A stretch of 34,023 nt of DNA from JBOFDP01 sp051647125. Lineage in GTDB: Bacteria; Bacteroidota; Bacteroidia; Chitinophagales; Chitinophagaceae. The stretch spans positions 1-34,023 of the forward strand of contig JBOFDP010000061.1 of assembly GCA_051647125.1 (NCBI GenBank), given 5' to 3'. The translations under genes and the position numbers were made by a program. The notes beneath the pieces are model-generated. The model was not told where the DNA came from, searched no databases, and saw only the letters and a list, made by a program, of their open reading frames with translations. Below are positions 7,899 through 15,976 of the stretch, one piece after another. The first letter of the stretch is position 1. Every line of letters begins with the position of its first letter.

Positions 7899-9968
7899 AT
7901 GAAAAAAAGAAGCCTAAAAACTCCAAAATCTATTTTTAAAGGTGCTCCATTTTTACATATTCTCTTGCCCTTTATTTTAGGTATAGTAGCATATGATTAT
8001 ACCCAAGTATCTTTTTCTTTTTTTTTCATTTTATCAACTATCCTTGCTCTCTTTTCCTGGAATATCCTATTGCTTTTTTTTAGAAAAAAAATACTTTGGT
8101 TTACACTTCTATCAAAAATATTTTTAATCCTCTTAATAGGATTTACGAGTATTTTTATTTGTTGGGAAAAGGATATTAGAAACAATGCTAATTTTATAGG
8201 AAATAAATCTATAGATAGTATCCGTATTTGGAAAGGACAAATTACAGAAAAACCCATAGAAAAAGCAAATACCTTTTTAGTACCTATAGAAATTCAATCT
8301 ATAAAGATTCACAATCATATAGAACCTGCTACAGGAAAAATTGTAGCCTATATCAAAAAAGAAAATTTTGATACTTCTCTTAAAATAGGACAAACTATTT
8401 TTTCAAATAGTACATTAAATTTTATTAAAAATTTAAGAAACCCTGGCGAATTTAATTATCAGCAATATATTAATAGAAAAAATATTTTTTACCAAACTTA
8501 TATCACTGATAATTTTAAGAAAGGAGAATATCAAGCCCCTTGGTTTTTTATTCGTTATATAGAAAATGTACAACAATATGTATTAGCTATATTGGATAAA
8601 TATTTTCCTCAGAAATCAGTAAATGGTATAGCCAAAGCATTGGTTATTGGATATAGGCAAGATTTAGATCCTGAGGTATATCAACAATATGTAAATATGG
8701 GTGTAGTGCATGTAATCGCTATTTCTGGATTGCATGTAGGTATTATCAGTTACATTATAGGTTTAATATTATTTACTTTGTACAAACATAAAAAATCTAA
8801 ACTTATAGCATTATTTATTCACCTTTTCATACTTTTTGGATTTTGTTTCTTAGCAGGGAAATCTCCCTCTATTTTAAGAGCTTGTTTGTGCTTTTCTATT
8901 TTAGCAATTGGACAACACCTATTTCATCCAATACGTAACCCCTTCCAATCCTTAGCCTTATCCGCATTTATCATTTTATGTATAGATCCTATGTGTCTTT
9001 TTCAATTAGGGTTTATATTATCTTATGGTGCTTTGGTAGGTTTATTTTTAATAGCAAAATATATTAAAAATTGGATATATCCAAAATCTTGGTTCTATAA
9101 AAAAGTAACAGAAATATTTTCAGCAACCTTAGCTGCTCAAATTTTTGTACTCCCTATTAGTTTATATTTATTTCATCAATTTTCAATATACTTTATCCTC
9201 AGTAATTTATTAATTATACCCTTATCCTCAGTAGTGCTTATTGGTATTATAATCCTATTATCTCTAAGTTGGATACCGATTATCCCCATTTTTATTTCAT
9301 GGATAGTTACAATAGAAATACAGGCTATGAATTTTATTATAAACCAAACATCAAAGCTACCATATTCCTTATTTACTGATATTCCCATTACAGGAATACA
9401 AACTATTCTTTTATATATAATAGCCCTACTTTTAGTACTTTGGATACAACAACAAAAAAGGAAATTTGGGTTATATATCGCAAGTATCTTTTTCGTTTAT
9501 TTTACCATCCAGTTAATAGAAAATATACACCATAATAAACAAAATACTTTGATAGTATTGAACACCCCAAAACAAACCAATCTGGCGCTTATTAATGGTA
9601 GAAACACAATTATTTATACCTCCTCAACAGATACTCTAAAACTTTACAAGCAATATATTCAAAACCTATCATATTATTATTGGATAAAAAATATTCAATA
9701 TCACTTTTTAGATACAGCAAATACCACAATTTATCTGCACACAAAGAAATTTTATATCCTCAATAATAATTTTATAGATACTTTTTCAACAAATGCCCAG
9801 TATTATTTTATTTTCTCTAATACCTATCACAAAATATATAATCTAAAACAAGATACACTTTCTCATTATATCGTATCACAATCCAAAACTGAAACAATTT
9901 TATCTCCCTATAAAACTCATATTTTCAATACTATGAAACAAGGAGCATGGATAGAAGATATAAAATAA
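7899..9968 (+). CDS. comEC: ComEC/Rec2 family DNA-uptake channel protein
   Basis: A 689-residue polytopic membrane protein of the ComEC/Rec2 family, which moves single-stranded DNA across the inner membrane during natural transformation. The N-terminus has two to three membrane spans followed by the periplasmic DUF4131 region (about 100-210). The Competence core begins around 230 with ALVIGYRQDLDPEVYQ and the signature VIAISGLHVGIIS, and runs through about 10 further spans to residue 530. There is a C-terminal soluble tail of about 150 residues, but I see no HxHxDH metallo-beta-lactamase motif, so this is the short form usual in Bacteroidota. It starts 22 bases after smpB. The presence of other competence genes cannot be judged here. 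Confidence 0.9.
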   Translation: MKKRSLKTPKSIFKGAPFLHILLPFILGIVAYDYTQVSFSFFFILSTILALFSWNILLLFFRKKILWFTLLSKIFLILLIGFTSIFICWEKDIRNNANFIGNKSIDSIRIWKGQITEKPIEKANTFLVPIEIQSIKIHNHIEPATGKIVAYIKKENFDTSLKIGQTIFSNSTLNFIKNLRNPGEFNYQQYINRKNIFYQTYITDNFKKGEYQAPWFFIRYIENVQQYVLAILDKYFPQKSVNGIAKALVIGYRQDLDPEVYQQYVNMGVVHVIAISGLHVGIISYIIGLILFTLYKHKKSKLIALFIHLFILFGFCFLAGKSPSILRACLCFSILAIGQHLFHPIRNPFQSLALSAFIILCIDPMCLFQLGFILSYGALVGLFLIAKYIKNWIYPKSWFYKKVTEIFSATLAAQIFVLPISLYLFHQFSIYFILSNLLIIPLSSVVLIGIIILLSLSWIPIIPIFISWIVTIEIQAMNFIINQTSKLPYSLFTDIPITGIQTILLYIIALLLVLWIQQQKRKFGLYIASIFFVYFTIQLIENIHHNKQNTLIVLNTPKQTNLALINGRNTIIYTSSTDTLKLYKQYIQNLSYYYWIKNIQYHFLDTANTTIYLHTKKFYILNNNFIDTFSTNAQYYFIFSNTYHKIYNLKQDTLSHYIVSQSKTETILSPYKTHIFNTMKQGAWIEDIK

Positions 9969-10045
9969 TCCTACTATTCTCATTTCTCGTATACTACACT
10001 TTTTAGTAAAATTATTTTTAATATAAAAAAATCTTTTATTTTATA

Positions 10046-10053
10046 TATTTTTG
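10046..10053 (+). promoter_or_regulatory. Probable -7 promoter element for the DUF2723 gene
   Basis: TATTTTTG matches TAnnTTTG and ends on the G of an upstream in-frame GTG (10053-10055). Transcription would start after that GTG, so the ATG at 10077 is the better start. No convincing -33 TTG is seen. Confidence 0.45.
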
Positions 10054-10076
10054 TGAGTTATAAACAAAGATCTTTT

Positions 10077-13052
10077 ATGTTACACAATAAAAAGTATAAT
10101 AAAATCAATAATTTAACAGGATGGATAGTCTTCCTAATAGCAGCTACTACATACATCCTTACAATGGAAAAAGCAGGCAGTCTTTGGGATTGTGGTGAAT
10201 TTGCATCGGCAGCCTATCATTTAGGAAATGCCCACCCTCCAGGCAACCCCTTTTTTATTTTATTGGGACGTACATTTGCTATCCTATTCGGTAGTTTTAT
10301 GCCAGTCATTCAAGCTATCAACCTAATGAGTGCTATGGCAAGTGCTTTTACTATTTTATTTTTATTTTGGACAATTACCTACTTCACAAAAAGATTATTA
10401 GTAAAAGAAAATGCTTTAGAGTTAACGCCTCAAACTACTTTACAAATTATGTCAGCAGGCATTATTGGGGCCTTAGCCTATACGTTTAGTGATACTTTCT
10501 GGTATAGTGCCGTAGAAGCCGAAGTATATGCCTTATCTTCTTTCTTTACCGCTCTTACTTTTTGGGCTATGACCAAATGGGATCTTGCCACTTTGCATAA
10601 TGACAAAAGAGCTGATAAGTGGATTATTGTTATAGCCTTTACTTTAGGATTAGCAGTAGGAGTACATTTATTAAATTTACTCACCATCCCAGCTATGGTC
10701 ATGGTATACTATTTTAGAAAATATACCCCCTCAAGAAAAGGAATAATTATAGCTCTTCTTATTGGTTGTATAATTACAGGACTAGTACAAAAAGGCGCCA
10801 TACAATGGTCAGTGCAGTTAATGGCATATTTTGATATTTGGTTTGTAAATAGCTTAAATCTTCCCTTTTACAGTGGTATGATTTTTTGTACTTTACTATA
10901 TATTATGATATGTATTTTCTTATTGCGTGTAGCTAGAAAAAAAAGATCTTCCATGTTACGCTTAGGTGTTTGGTGTTTTATTTTTATGATGTTTGGATAT
11001 TCTGCCTATGTTACTACTGTTATTAGAGCCAATGCAATGCCTTATGTAAATATGTATGCTGTCAATAACCCTGCTACTTTAGTGAATTACTTAAATAGAG
11101 AGCAATATGGGGATTTCCCTCTAATGTATGGTCCTATTTTTTCTTCTAAACCTATTGATAGCAAATCTAAAGGCAAAACCTATACCAAATGGAAAGATAA
11201 ATATATAATAGAACAAGAAAAATTTGAATATGTATTTGCTCCTGAAGATCAAATGTTTTTACCTCGTATCTGGGATTATACTAATTCTCAAGACCATATT
11301 GCTCACTATCGCATGTGGTTAAATTTAGATGAAAATGAAACCCCCACCTATTTAGATAATATAAAATGGTTTTTAGCTTATCAATGGAATTGGATGTATT
11401 GGAGATATTTTATGTGGAACTTTGCAGGAAAGCAAAATGATGTACAAAATGTAGATGGTAATATTATGCACGGCAATTGGATTTCTGGGATTCCATTTAT
11501 AGACCATCTTCGTTTAGGCGACCAAAGTACTTTACCAGAATCTCTAAAAAAAAATAATAAAGCTTATAATAGACTCTATTTTTTACCTCTTCTATTAGGA
11601 ATCTTAGGGCTTCTAATTCAATTTAAAAGAAAGAAAAATGATTTTATCGTTACCTTTTTATTTTTCTTCTTTACAGGTATCGCCATTATTTTATACCTGA
11701 ATCAACCAGGTAATCAACCTAGAGAAAGAGACTATGCTTTTGCTGGTTCTTTTTATGTTTTTGCTATTTGGATAGGAGTAGGAGTAGTTCAAATACAAGA
11801 ATGGTTTAGAAGAATAATACAATCTACAAGTACTGCTAATATTGTAGGAGCTGTATTTTGTTTAATAGCGGTACCTACACTTATGGCTCAGCAAGAATGG
11901 GACGATCATGATAGAGGAAATAAAACATTAACCCTAGATTTAGGTACCAATTACTTGGAAAGCTGCCCCCCTAATGCACTTTTAATTACTTATGGAGACA
12001 ACGACACCTACCCTTTATGGTATACTCAGGAGGTAGAAGGAAAACGTCGTGATGTAAGGGCTATCAATAGCAGTTTATTGGGAGCAAGTTGGTATATCAA
12101 TCAGTTAAATTATAAAGTTAATGATAGTGAACCATTCAAATTAGCTTTTTCTTTAGATAATATTGTAGGTAGTCAAAATGATATAGTATATATTAATCCT
12201 TACCCAGAGTTTAATCCAAATGAATACTATGATTTGAATTTGATTTTAAAATCTGTGATTGATGATAAAAATCCAAAATTTGCAGCAGAAATGTCTGACG
12301 GTAGTATTGTCACAGTATTACCTACACGTAAATTTTATATTTTAGTGAATAAAGATCTTGCTATAAAAAATAAATCTATCCACCCCTCTGAAACTATAGT
12401 AGATACTATATTTTTAGAAATTCCAAAAGAAAAAAGATACATTTACAAAAATGATTTAGCTATTTTAGGTATCATCGCAGTTAATGATTGGAGTAGACCT
12501 ATTACTTTCACAAGTCCTGAATTTATCAATACTTATAAGTTAGATCCTTACGCTAGAAAAAATGGTATGGTTACAGAACTTTTACCTGTAAAAGATCCTT
12601 CTGGATATAATACCCAATGGACTACTGATATAATTAATAATAAAATGAGTTTCACCTCCTCAAAAAATCAAAATATATACTATGATGAAGAAAATAGAAG
12701 GCACTTAGTAAGTATGCGAATGATGTTTTTAGAATTAGCAAGTACTTATTTACAAGAGGGGAAGACATCAGAAGCTTTAGCTACTATTAAACAATCTTTA
12801 GAGGTTATTCCTGAAACTGCACTTCCCTTTGCTTCTTCTGATAGAAGTATGTATCAAACATACATAGGCATTAATATGATAAATGTTGTAATGGCTTGTG
12901 GTGACACCATTTTAGCGAATCACCTACAACAAAGAATAAGTAAAGAATTACAACAAGGAAAAAAATTCTTTAATAAAAATCAAAATCGTTTAAGCGGTAC
13001 ATTACAATACATGAAACAAACCTACGAAAGATTTACTACAGTTGGAGACTAA
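10077..13052 (+). CDS. DUF2723 (TMEM260-like) membrane glycosyltransferase, GT-C fold
   Basis: A large polytopic membrane protein (991 residues from ATG 10077). The N-terminal 330 residues carry the DUF2723 domain (PF11028, now described as protein O-mannosyltransferase TMEM260-like). Its motif, LWDCGEFASAAYHLGNAHPPGNP, is split by me as LWDCGEF and HLGNAHPPGNPFF, and holds the acidic and HPPG residues typical of GT-C lipid-phosphosugar-dependent enzymes. More spans lie around residues 500-590, preceded by a large extracytoplasmic loop. The C-terminal 400 residues are soluble, with an AYDEENRRH-like and TPR-like helical end (YLQEGKTSEALATIKQSL). The open frame extends upstream to a GTG at 10053, but a -7 promoter element overlaps that codon, so ATG 10077 is preferred. 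It is monocistronic: a hairpin follows the stop. The sugar donor and protein targets are unknown. Confidence 0.85.
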   Translation: MLHNKKYNKINNLTGWIVFLIAATTYILTMEKAGSLWDCGEFASAAYHLGNAHPPGNPFFILLGRTFAILFGSFMPVIQAINLMSAMASAFTILFLFWTITYFTKRLLVKENALELTPQTTLQIMSAGIIGALAYTFSDTFWYSAVEAEVYALSSFFTALTFWAMTKWDLATLHNDKRADKWIIVIAFTLGLAVGVHLLNLLTIPAMVMVYYFRKYTPSRKGIIIALLIGCIITGLVQKGAIQWSVQLMAYFDIWFVNSLNLPFYSGMIFCTLLYIMICIFLLRVARKKRSSMLRLGVWCFIFMMFGYSAYVTTVIRANAMPYVNMYAVNNPATLVNYLNREQYGDFPLMYGPIFSSKPIDSKSKGKTYTKWKDKYIIEQEKFEYVFAPEDQMFLPRIWDYTNSQDHIAHYRMWLNLDENETPTYLDNIKWFLAYQWNWMYWRYFMWNFAGKQNDVQNVDGNIMHGNWISGIPFIDHLRLGDQSTLPESLKKNNKAYNRLYFLPLLLGILGLLIQFKRKKNDFIVTFLFFFFTGIAIILYLNQPGNQPRERDYAFAGSFYVFAIWIGVGVVQIQEWFRRIIQSTSTANIVGAVFCLIAVPTLMAQQEWDDHDRGNKTLTLDLGTNYLESCPPNALLITYGDNDTYPLWYTQEVEGKRRDVRAINSSLLGASWYINQLNYKVNDSEPFKLAFSLDNIVGSQNDIVYINPYPEFNPNEYYDLNLILKSVIDDKNPKFAAEMSDGSIVTVLPTRKFYILVNKDLAIKNKSIHPSETIVDTIFLEIPKEKRYIYKNDLAILGIIAVNDWSRPITFTSPEFINTYKLDPYARKNGMVTELLPVKDPSGYNTQWTTDIINNKMSFTSSKNQNIYYDEENRRHLVSMRMMFLELASTYLQEGKTSEALATIKQSLEVIPETALPFASSDRSMYQTYIGINMINVVMACGDTILANHLQQRISKELQQGKKFFNKNQNRLSGTLQYMKQTYERFTTVGD

Positions 13053-13066
13053 AAAACATCCTTTAT

Positions 13067-13110
13067 ATATGATAAACAACAGAGCTAAAAAACTCTCTTG
13101 TTTATCATAT
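13067..13110 (+). terminator. Strong hairpin after the DUF2723 gene
   Basis: Two 18-base arms (13067-13084 and 13093-13110) pair with a single mismatch around an 8-base loop, CTAAAAAA. It begins 15 bases past the DUF2723 stop and ends before the rhomboid promoter. No uninterrupted T-run follows directly (GTAGTATAAATCTTTT), so it could act as an RNA-stabilising 3' end as much as an intrinsic terminator. Confidence 0.65.
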
Positions 13111-13134
13111 GTAGTATAAATCTTTTAAAAAGAT

Positions 13135-13142
13135 TAATTTTG
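13135..13142 (+). promoter_or_regulatory. Probable -7 promoter element for the rhomboid gene
   Basis: TAATTTTG fits TAnnTTTG and lies 19 bases before the rhomboid ATG, just after the hairpin at 13067-13110. No TTG at -33 spacing is visible. Confidence 0.4.
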
Positions 13143-13161
13143 TAAATATTTTTTTGATATT

Positions 13162-13800
13162 ATGTTTAAAATCCAAATTCCTATTGTCGTCAAAAATTTA
13201 TTAATTATAAATTTTTTATGTTTCTTTGGGCAACTAACTTTTAAAGAAAGTCACATACCTGGCTATGATTTATTAACCTATTATTGTGGGCTATATCCTT
13301 TTTATTCTCCATTATTTCATTTTTATCAACTATTTACTCATGCTTTTCTACATGCTAATTTTACACATCTCTTTTTTAATATGTTAGGATTATTCATGTT
13401 TGGCAGTTTGATAGAAAGGGTAATAGGAGCTCAACGATTTTTATTCTTTTATTTTGCTTGTGTCTTAGGAGGTGCCTTATTACATTTATCTGTAGATTAT
13501 ATACAAAATGAAACCCCTACCTCATTAGATTTCATTCGAGTTGCTATAGGAGCAAGTGGGGGTGTTTCTGGATTAGCAATTGCTTATGCTTTTTTATTCC
13601 CAAATTCACTTATCTTGTTTTGGTTTATTCCAATGAAAGCGAAATATTTTGGTATCATATTCTTCTTATCAGAATTTATTTTTGCTGTAGGTGTAAACAA
13701 TGGTATTGCTAATTGGGCTCACTTAGGAGGAGGAATTATAGGATTAATATACGCATTGATGTTAAGAAAAAAAATGAAAAATGGTAATTTCTATACTTAA
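13162..13800 (+). CDS. Rhomboid family intramembrane serine protease
   Basis: A 212-residue, six-span membrane protein of the rhomboid family (S54), which cleaves transmembrane helices within the bilayer. The HxxxxHxxxN segment is present as HAFLHANFTHLFFNM near residues 60-75. The catalytic serine sits in GASGGVSG near residue 132, and the catalytic histidine in NWAHLGGGIIG near residue 188. The length is typical of the minimal bacterial core with no extra domain. The product is followed after 12 bases by a membrane-anchored endonuclease/exonuclease/phosphatase-fold protein, and the two probably form an operon with the promoter at 13135. Substrates cannot be inferred. Confidence 0.93.
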   Translation: MFKIQIPIVVKNLLIINFLCFFGQLTFKESHIPGYDLLTYYCGLYPFYSPLFHFYQLFTHAFLHANFTHLFFNMLGLFMFGSLIERVIGAQRFLFFYFACVLGGALLHLSVDYIQNETPTSLDFIRVAIGASGGVSGLAIAYAFLFPNSLILFWFIPMKAKYFGIIFFLSEFIFAVGVNNGIANWAHLGGGIIGLIYALMLRKKMKNGNFYT

Positions 13801-13812
13801 AGAAAGAAACTT

Positions 13813-14910
13813 TTGATAAAATTTATTTTTAGAATAGTAGGATTTGTTATAGGATTACTTTATTTAAGTATCTTACTATCAGTTTATATTTCTCCAAATT
13901 TTCTATCCTTCGCTTCTTCTTATGCAATGCTTTTTCCATTAGCATTAATACTTATGTTATTGCTTATTATTAGTGGTTTTTTCTTCAATTGGAAAACTTC
14001 TATCTTACTGATTCTCATTACTTTAATAGGCTATAAAAATATAAAAAATTTTATAGCTTTAAATTTTGAGAATCGACATTTTAAGGTCGAAAAAAAACCA
14101 CAAAGTATTCGTATTCTACAATGGAATGTAGGTACTTTCGCAGATTTTAGAGAAACGAAAAAAATTTCAGCAGAAAAAGAACGAATAGGTATTTTAGAAT
14201 ACCTTAATCCTGACATCATATGCTTAGAAGAAGTTTTTATTTCAGATAAAAGTAATATTATTAAAAAAATTTCAAAAACCTTAAATTATCCTTATCTATT
14301 TATTCCAAATAATAATTTTGCTAGCAATTCTGTATATTATGGTACTGTTATCCTTTCTCGGTATCCTATTCTTTCAAAACGTATTTATCCATACTCTATA
14401 GGATCCATATTTGATAATATTCTAAATGCAGATATAGAAACTCCAAAAGGGAATTTTTCTATATTTACCACACACCTACAATCTAACCAATTTACAGAGG
14501 AGGAACTAGAAATGATAAATAATCTTACCACTGCTCCAGAACAATTAATGAATGAAGAAAAACACAAATTATTAAAGAAAATCAATAAGCATAGTAATAC
14601 ACGTAGTTATCAAATTCAAGAACTTCAGCAACACATACTGCTCTCCTCTGCTTATCCATATTTATTATGCATTGATATGAATGAAATACCTACCTCTTAC
14701 AACTATTTTTCTTTTGATAAAACTGCTTTTAAAGATGCTTTTCTAGAAAGTGGTTTTGGAATAGGACGTACTTATCGATTTGTAGCCCCTTTCTTAAGAT
14801 TAGATTATATATTCACAGCTCCCAATATAAAAGTTCATCAATTTGCTATTTTTTATACTACGCTCTCTGATCACTACCCTATTCTTGCAGATATAGAACT
14901 GATAGAATAA
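13813..14910 (+). CDS. Membrane-anchored endonuclease/exonuclease/phosphatase family protein (TTG start)
   Basis: A 365-residue protein with two to three N-terminal membrane spans (about 1-80), then an EEP-fold domain (PF03372). The Mg2+-dependent active-site pattern is visible: QWNVG near residue 100, CLEEVF near 138, TTHLQSNQ near 220, DMNEIPTS near 290 and SDHYPI near the end. The fold covers phosphodiesterases, sphingomyelinases and nucleases; with the catalytic domain probably extracytoplasmic, a lipid or nucleotide phosphodiester is possible but unproven. The start is chosen as TTG at 13813, because it includes the first span and follows AAAGAAAG; the first ATG lies 38 codons in and would remove part of the membrane region. 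The 3' end overlaps the convergent tsaE by 37 bases. Confidence 0.8.
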   Translation: MIKFIFRIVGFVIGLLYLSILLSVYISPNFLSFASSYAMLFPLALILMLLLIISGFFFNWKTSILLILITLIGYKNIKNFIALNFENRHFKVEKKPQSIRILQWNVGTFADFRETKKISAEKERIGILEYLNPDIICLEEVFISDKSNIIKKISKTLNYPYLFIPNNNFASNSVYYGTVILSRYPILSKRIYPYSIGSIFDNILNADIETPKGNFSIFTTHLQSNQFTEEELEMINNLTTAPEQLMNEEKHKLLKKINKHSNTRSYQIQELQQHILLSSAYPYLLCIDMNEIPTSYNYFSFDKTAFKDAFLESGFGIGRTYRFVAPFLRLDYIFTAPNIKVHQFAIFYTTLSDHYPILADIELIE

Positions 14911-15320
14911 ACCTGTAATTGTCTTATCCTATTACTTTTGTTATTAATCTCAATATTAATATGAGGAGTTTTTTTTAATAATGAATCTATAACTTGGGGC
15001 CATTCTATAAAACAATAATCATTACTTAGTAATATATCCTCAATACCAATATTTAAAACATCTTCAAAATGCTTAAGTCTATACAAATCAAGATGATAAA
15101 TTGGGCTATAAGACGTATTATATATTTGAATAATAGAAAAACTGGGACTATTTACAATATCTTTTACTTCTAAATATCTAGAAATACTTTTTATTAAAGT
15201 GGTTTTACCACTCCCTAAATCACCTCTAAATGTCCATATCTTATATGATTTAAATTTTTCATATAATAGCTGAGCCATTTTATCTATTTCACTTAACGAG
15301 TATTCTCTTTCTAAAAGCAT
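14874..15320 (-). CDS. tsaE: tRNA threonylcarbamoyladenosine biosynthesis ATPase TsaE
   Basis: A 148-residue P-loop ATPase needed, with TsaB, TsaC and TsaD, for the t6A37 modification of ANN-decoding tRNAs. The Walker A motif is GDLGSGKTT at residues 33-41, followed by the family-typical SPSF (VNSPSFSIIQIY) and by HLDLYRL and IEWP segments that complete the nucleotide site. The length is normal. It is preceded on the minus strand by the PsbP-like gene with only 5 bases between, so they are probably co-transcribed. Its stop lies inside the end of the oppositely oriented EEP-family gene (37-base antisense overlap). Confidence 0.93.
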   Translation of the reverse strand: MLLEREYSLSEIDKMAQLLYEKFKSYKIWTFRGDLGSGKTTLIKSISRYLEVKDIVNSPSFSIIQIYNTSYSPIYHLDLYRLKHFEDVLNIGIEDILLSNDYCFIEWPQVIDSLLKKTPHINIEINNKSNRIRQLQVYSISSISARIG

Positions 15321-15325
15321 TGTGA

Positions 15326-15847
15326 TTATTTTATCTTAAAAGTAGCTATAATCTCATTTTGAATTTTTTCGTAATAAGCAAACTGATTAATAGTAGAAGA
15401 ACAAGTTACTATATAGGCTTTTTTCTCTCTAATTGTATAATATTGTGCCCATTTCAGAAAATATTGATTTTGAATACCTGTAAAAATTAATTTATGAAAA
15501 ATAATATCATTTATTACAATTGGTTTACTCTCCAATATTGAACTATTCTTTATCAATGTAATAATTTGTTTTTCAGAAAGTTTCACAAATTGTTCCAAAT
15601 TTTCTATAGAAGATCCTTTTAAGTCCTGAATTAGCAAATTAATATTTGTTCTAAATAAATCTTTATTTTCCACAGGAAAAAATAATACAAATGAAGACTG
15701 CATCATAGGATACATATCCAATTCTATACTATCTGGATAACAAATACTATATTGCACATGATTAATACATTTCCAATCTGTAGATATAGTTTGTGAGAAT
15801 GATACTGAAACCATAAAATAGAAAAATAAAAAATATTTTATATTCAT
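15326..15847 (-). CDS. Secreted PsbP-like (DUF1795-type) protein
   Basis: About 173 residues from ATG at 15847. The N-terminus MNIKYFLFFYFMVSVSFSQ is a good signal peptide, and this start is preferred over the one seven codons upstream (15868), which would place charged residues before it. The mature part resembles PsbP-like proteins: WKCINHVQYSICYPDSIEL, then SFVLFFP, INLLIQDLKG, and a closing YYTIREKKAYIVTCSS and ATFKIK. These small periplasmic or surface proteins have no settled function in Bacteroidota. It probably shares a transcript with tsaE, 5 bases downstream. A terminator hairpin at 15917-15956 separates it from the upstream S74 gene. Confidence 0.7.
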   Translation of the reverse strand: MNIKYFLFFYFMVSVSFSQTISTDWKCINHVQYSICYPDSIELDMYPMMQSSFVLFFPVENKDLFRTNINLLIQDLKGSSIENLEQFVKLSEKQIITLIKNSSILESKPIVINDIIFHKLIFTGIQNQYFLKWAQYYTIREKKAYIVTCSSTINQFAYYEKIQNEIIATFKIK

Positions 15848-15916
15848 ATTCAATTTTTTAATTTCCAAAATAGTGTTTTCTTCGAATTACTCTATCTCTT
15901 AGTCTGATAATTATAA

Positions 15917-15956
15917 AAATAACAGGTATTATCAAAATTGATAATACCTGTTATTT
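15917..15956 (-). terminator. Intrinsic terminator downstream of the S74-domain gene
   Basis: A perfect 18-base inverted repeat (15917-15934 and 15939-15956) with a 4-base loop. Read on the minus strand, it begins 20 bases after the stop of the S74 gene, and the second arm runs into TTTTATAATT, giving a U-rich tail. The strength and position make it a convincing terminator. It may work in both directions, but no plus-strand gene leads into it. Confidence 0.8.
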
Positions 15957-15976
15957 GATCTTTATCTAAGAAAAAC

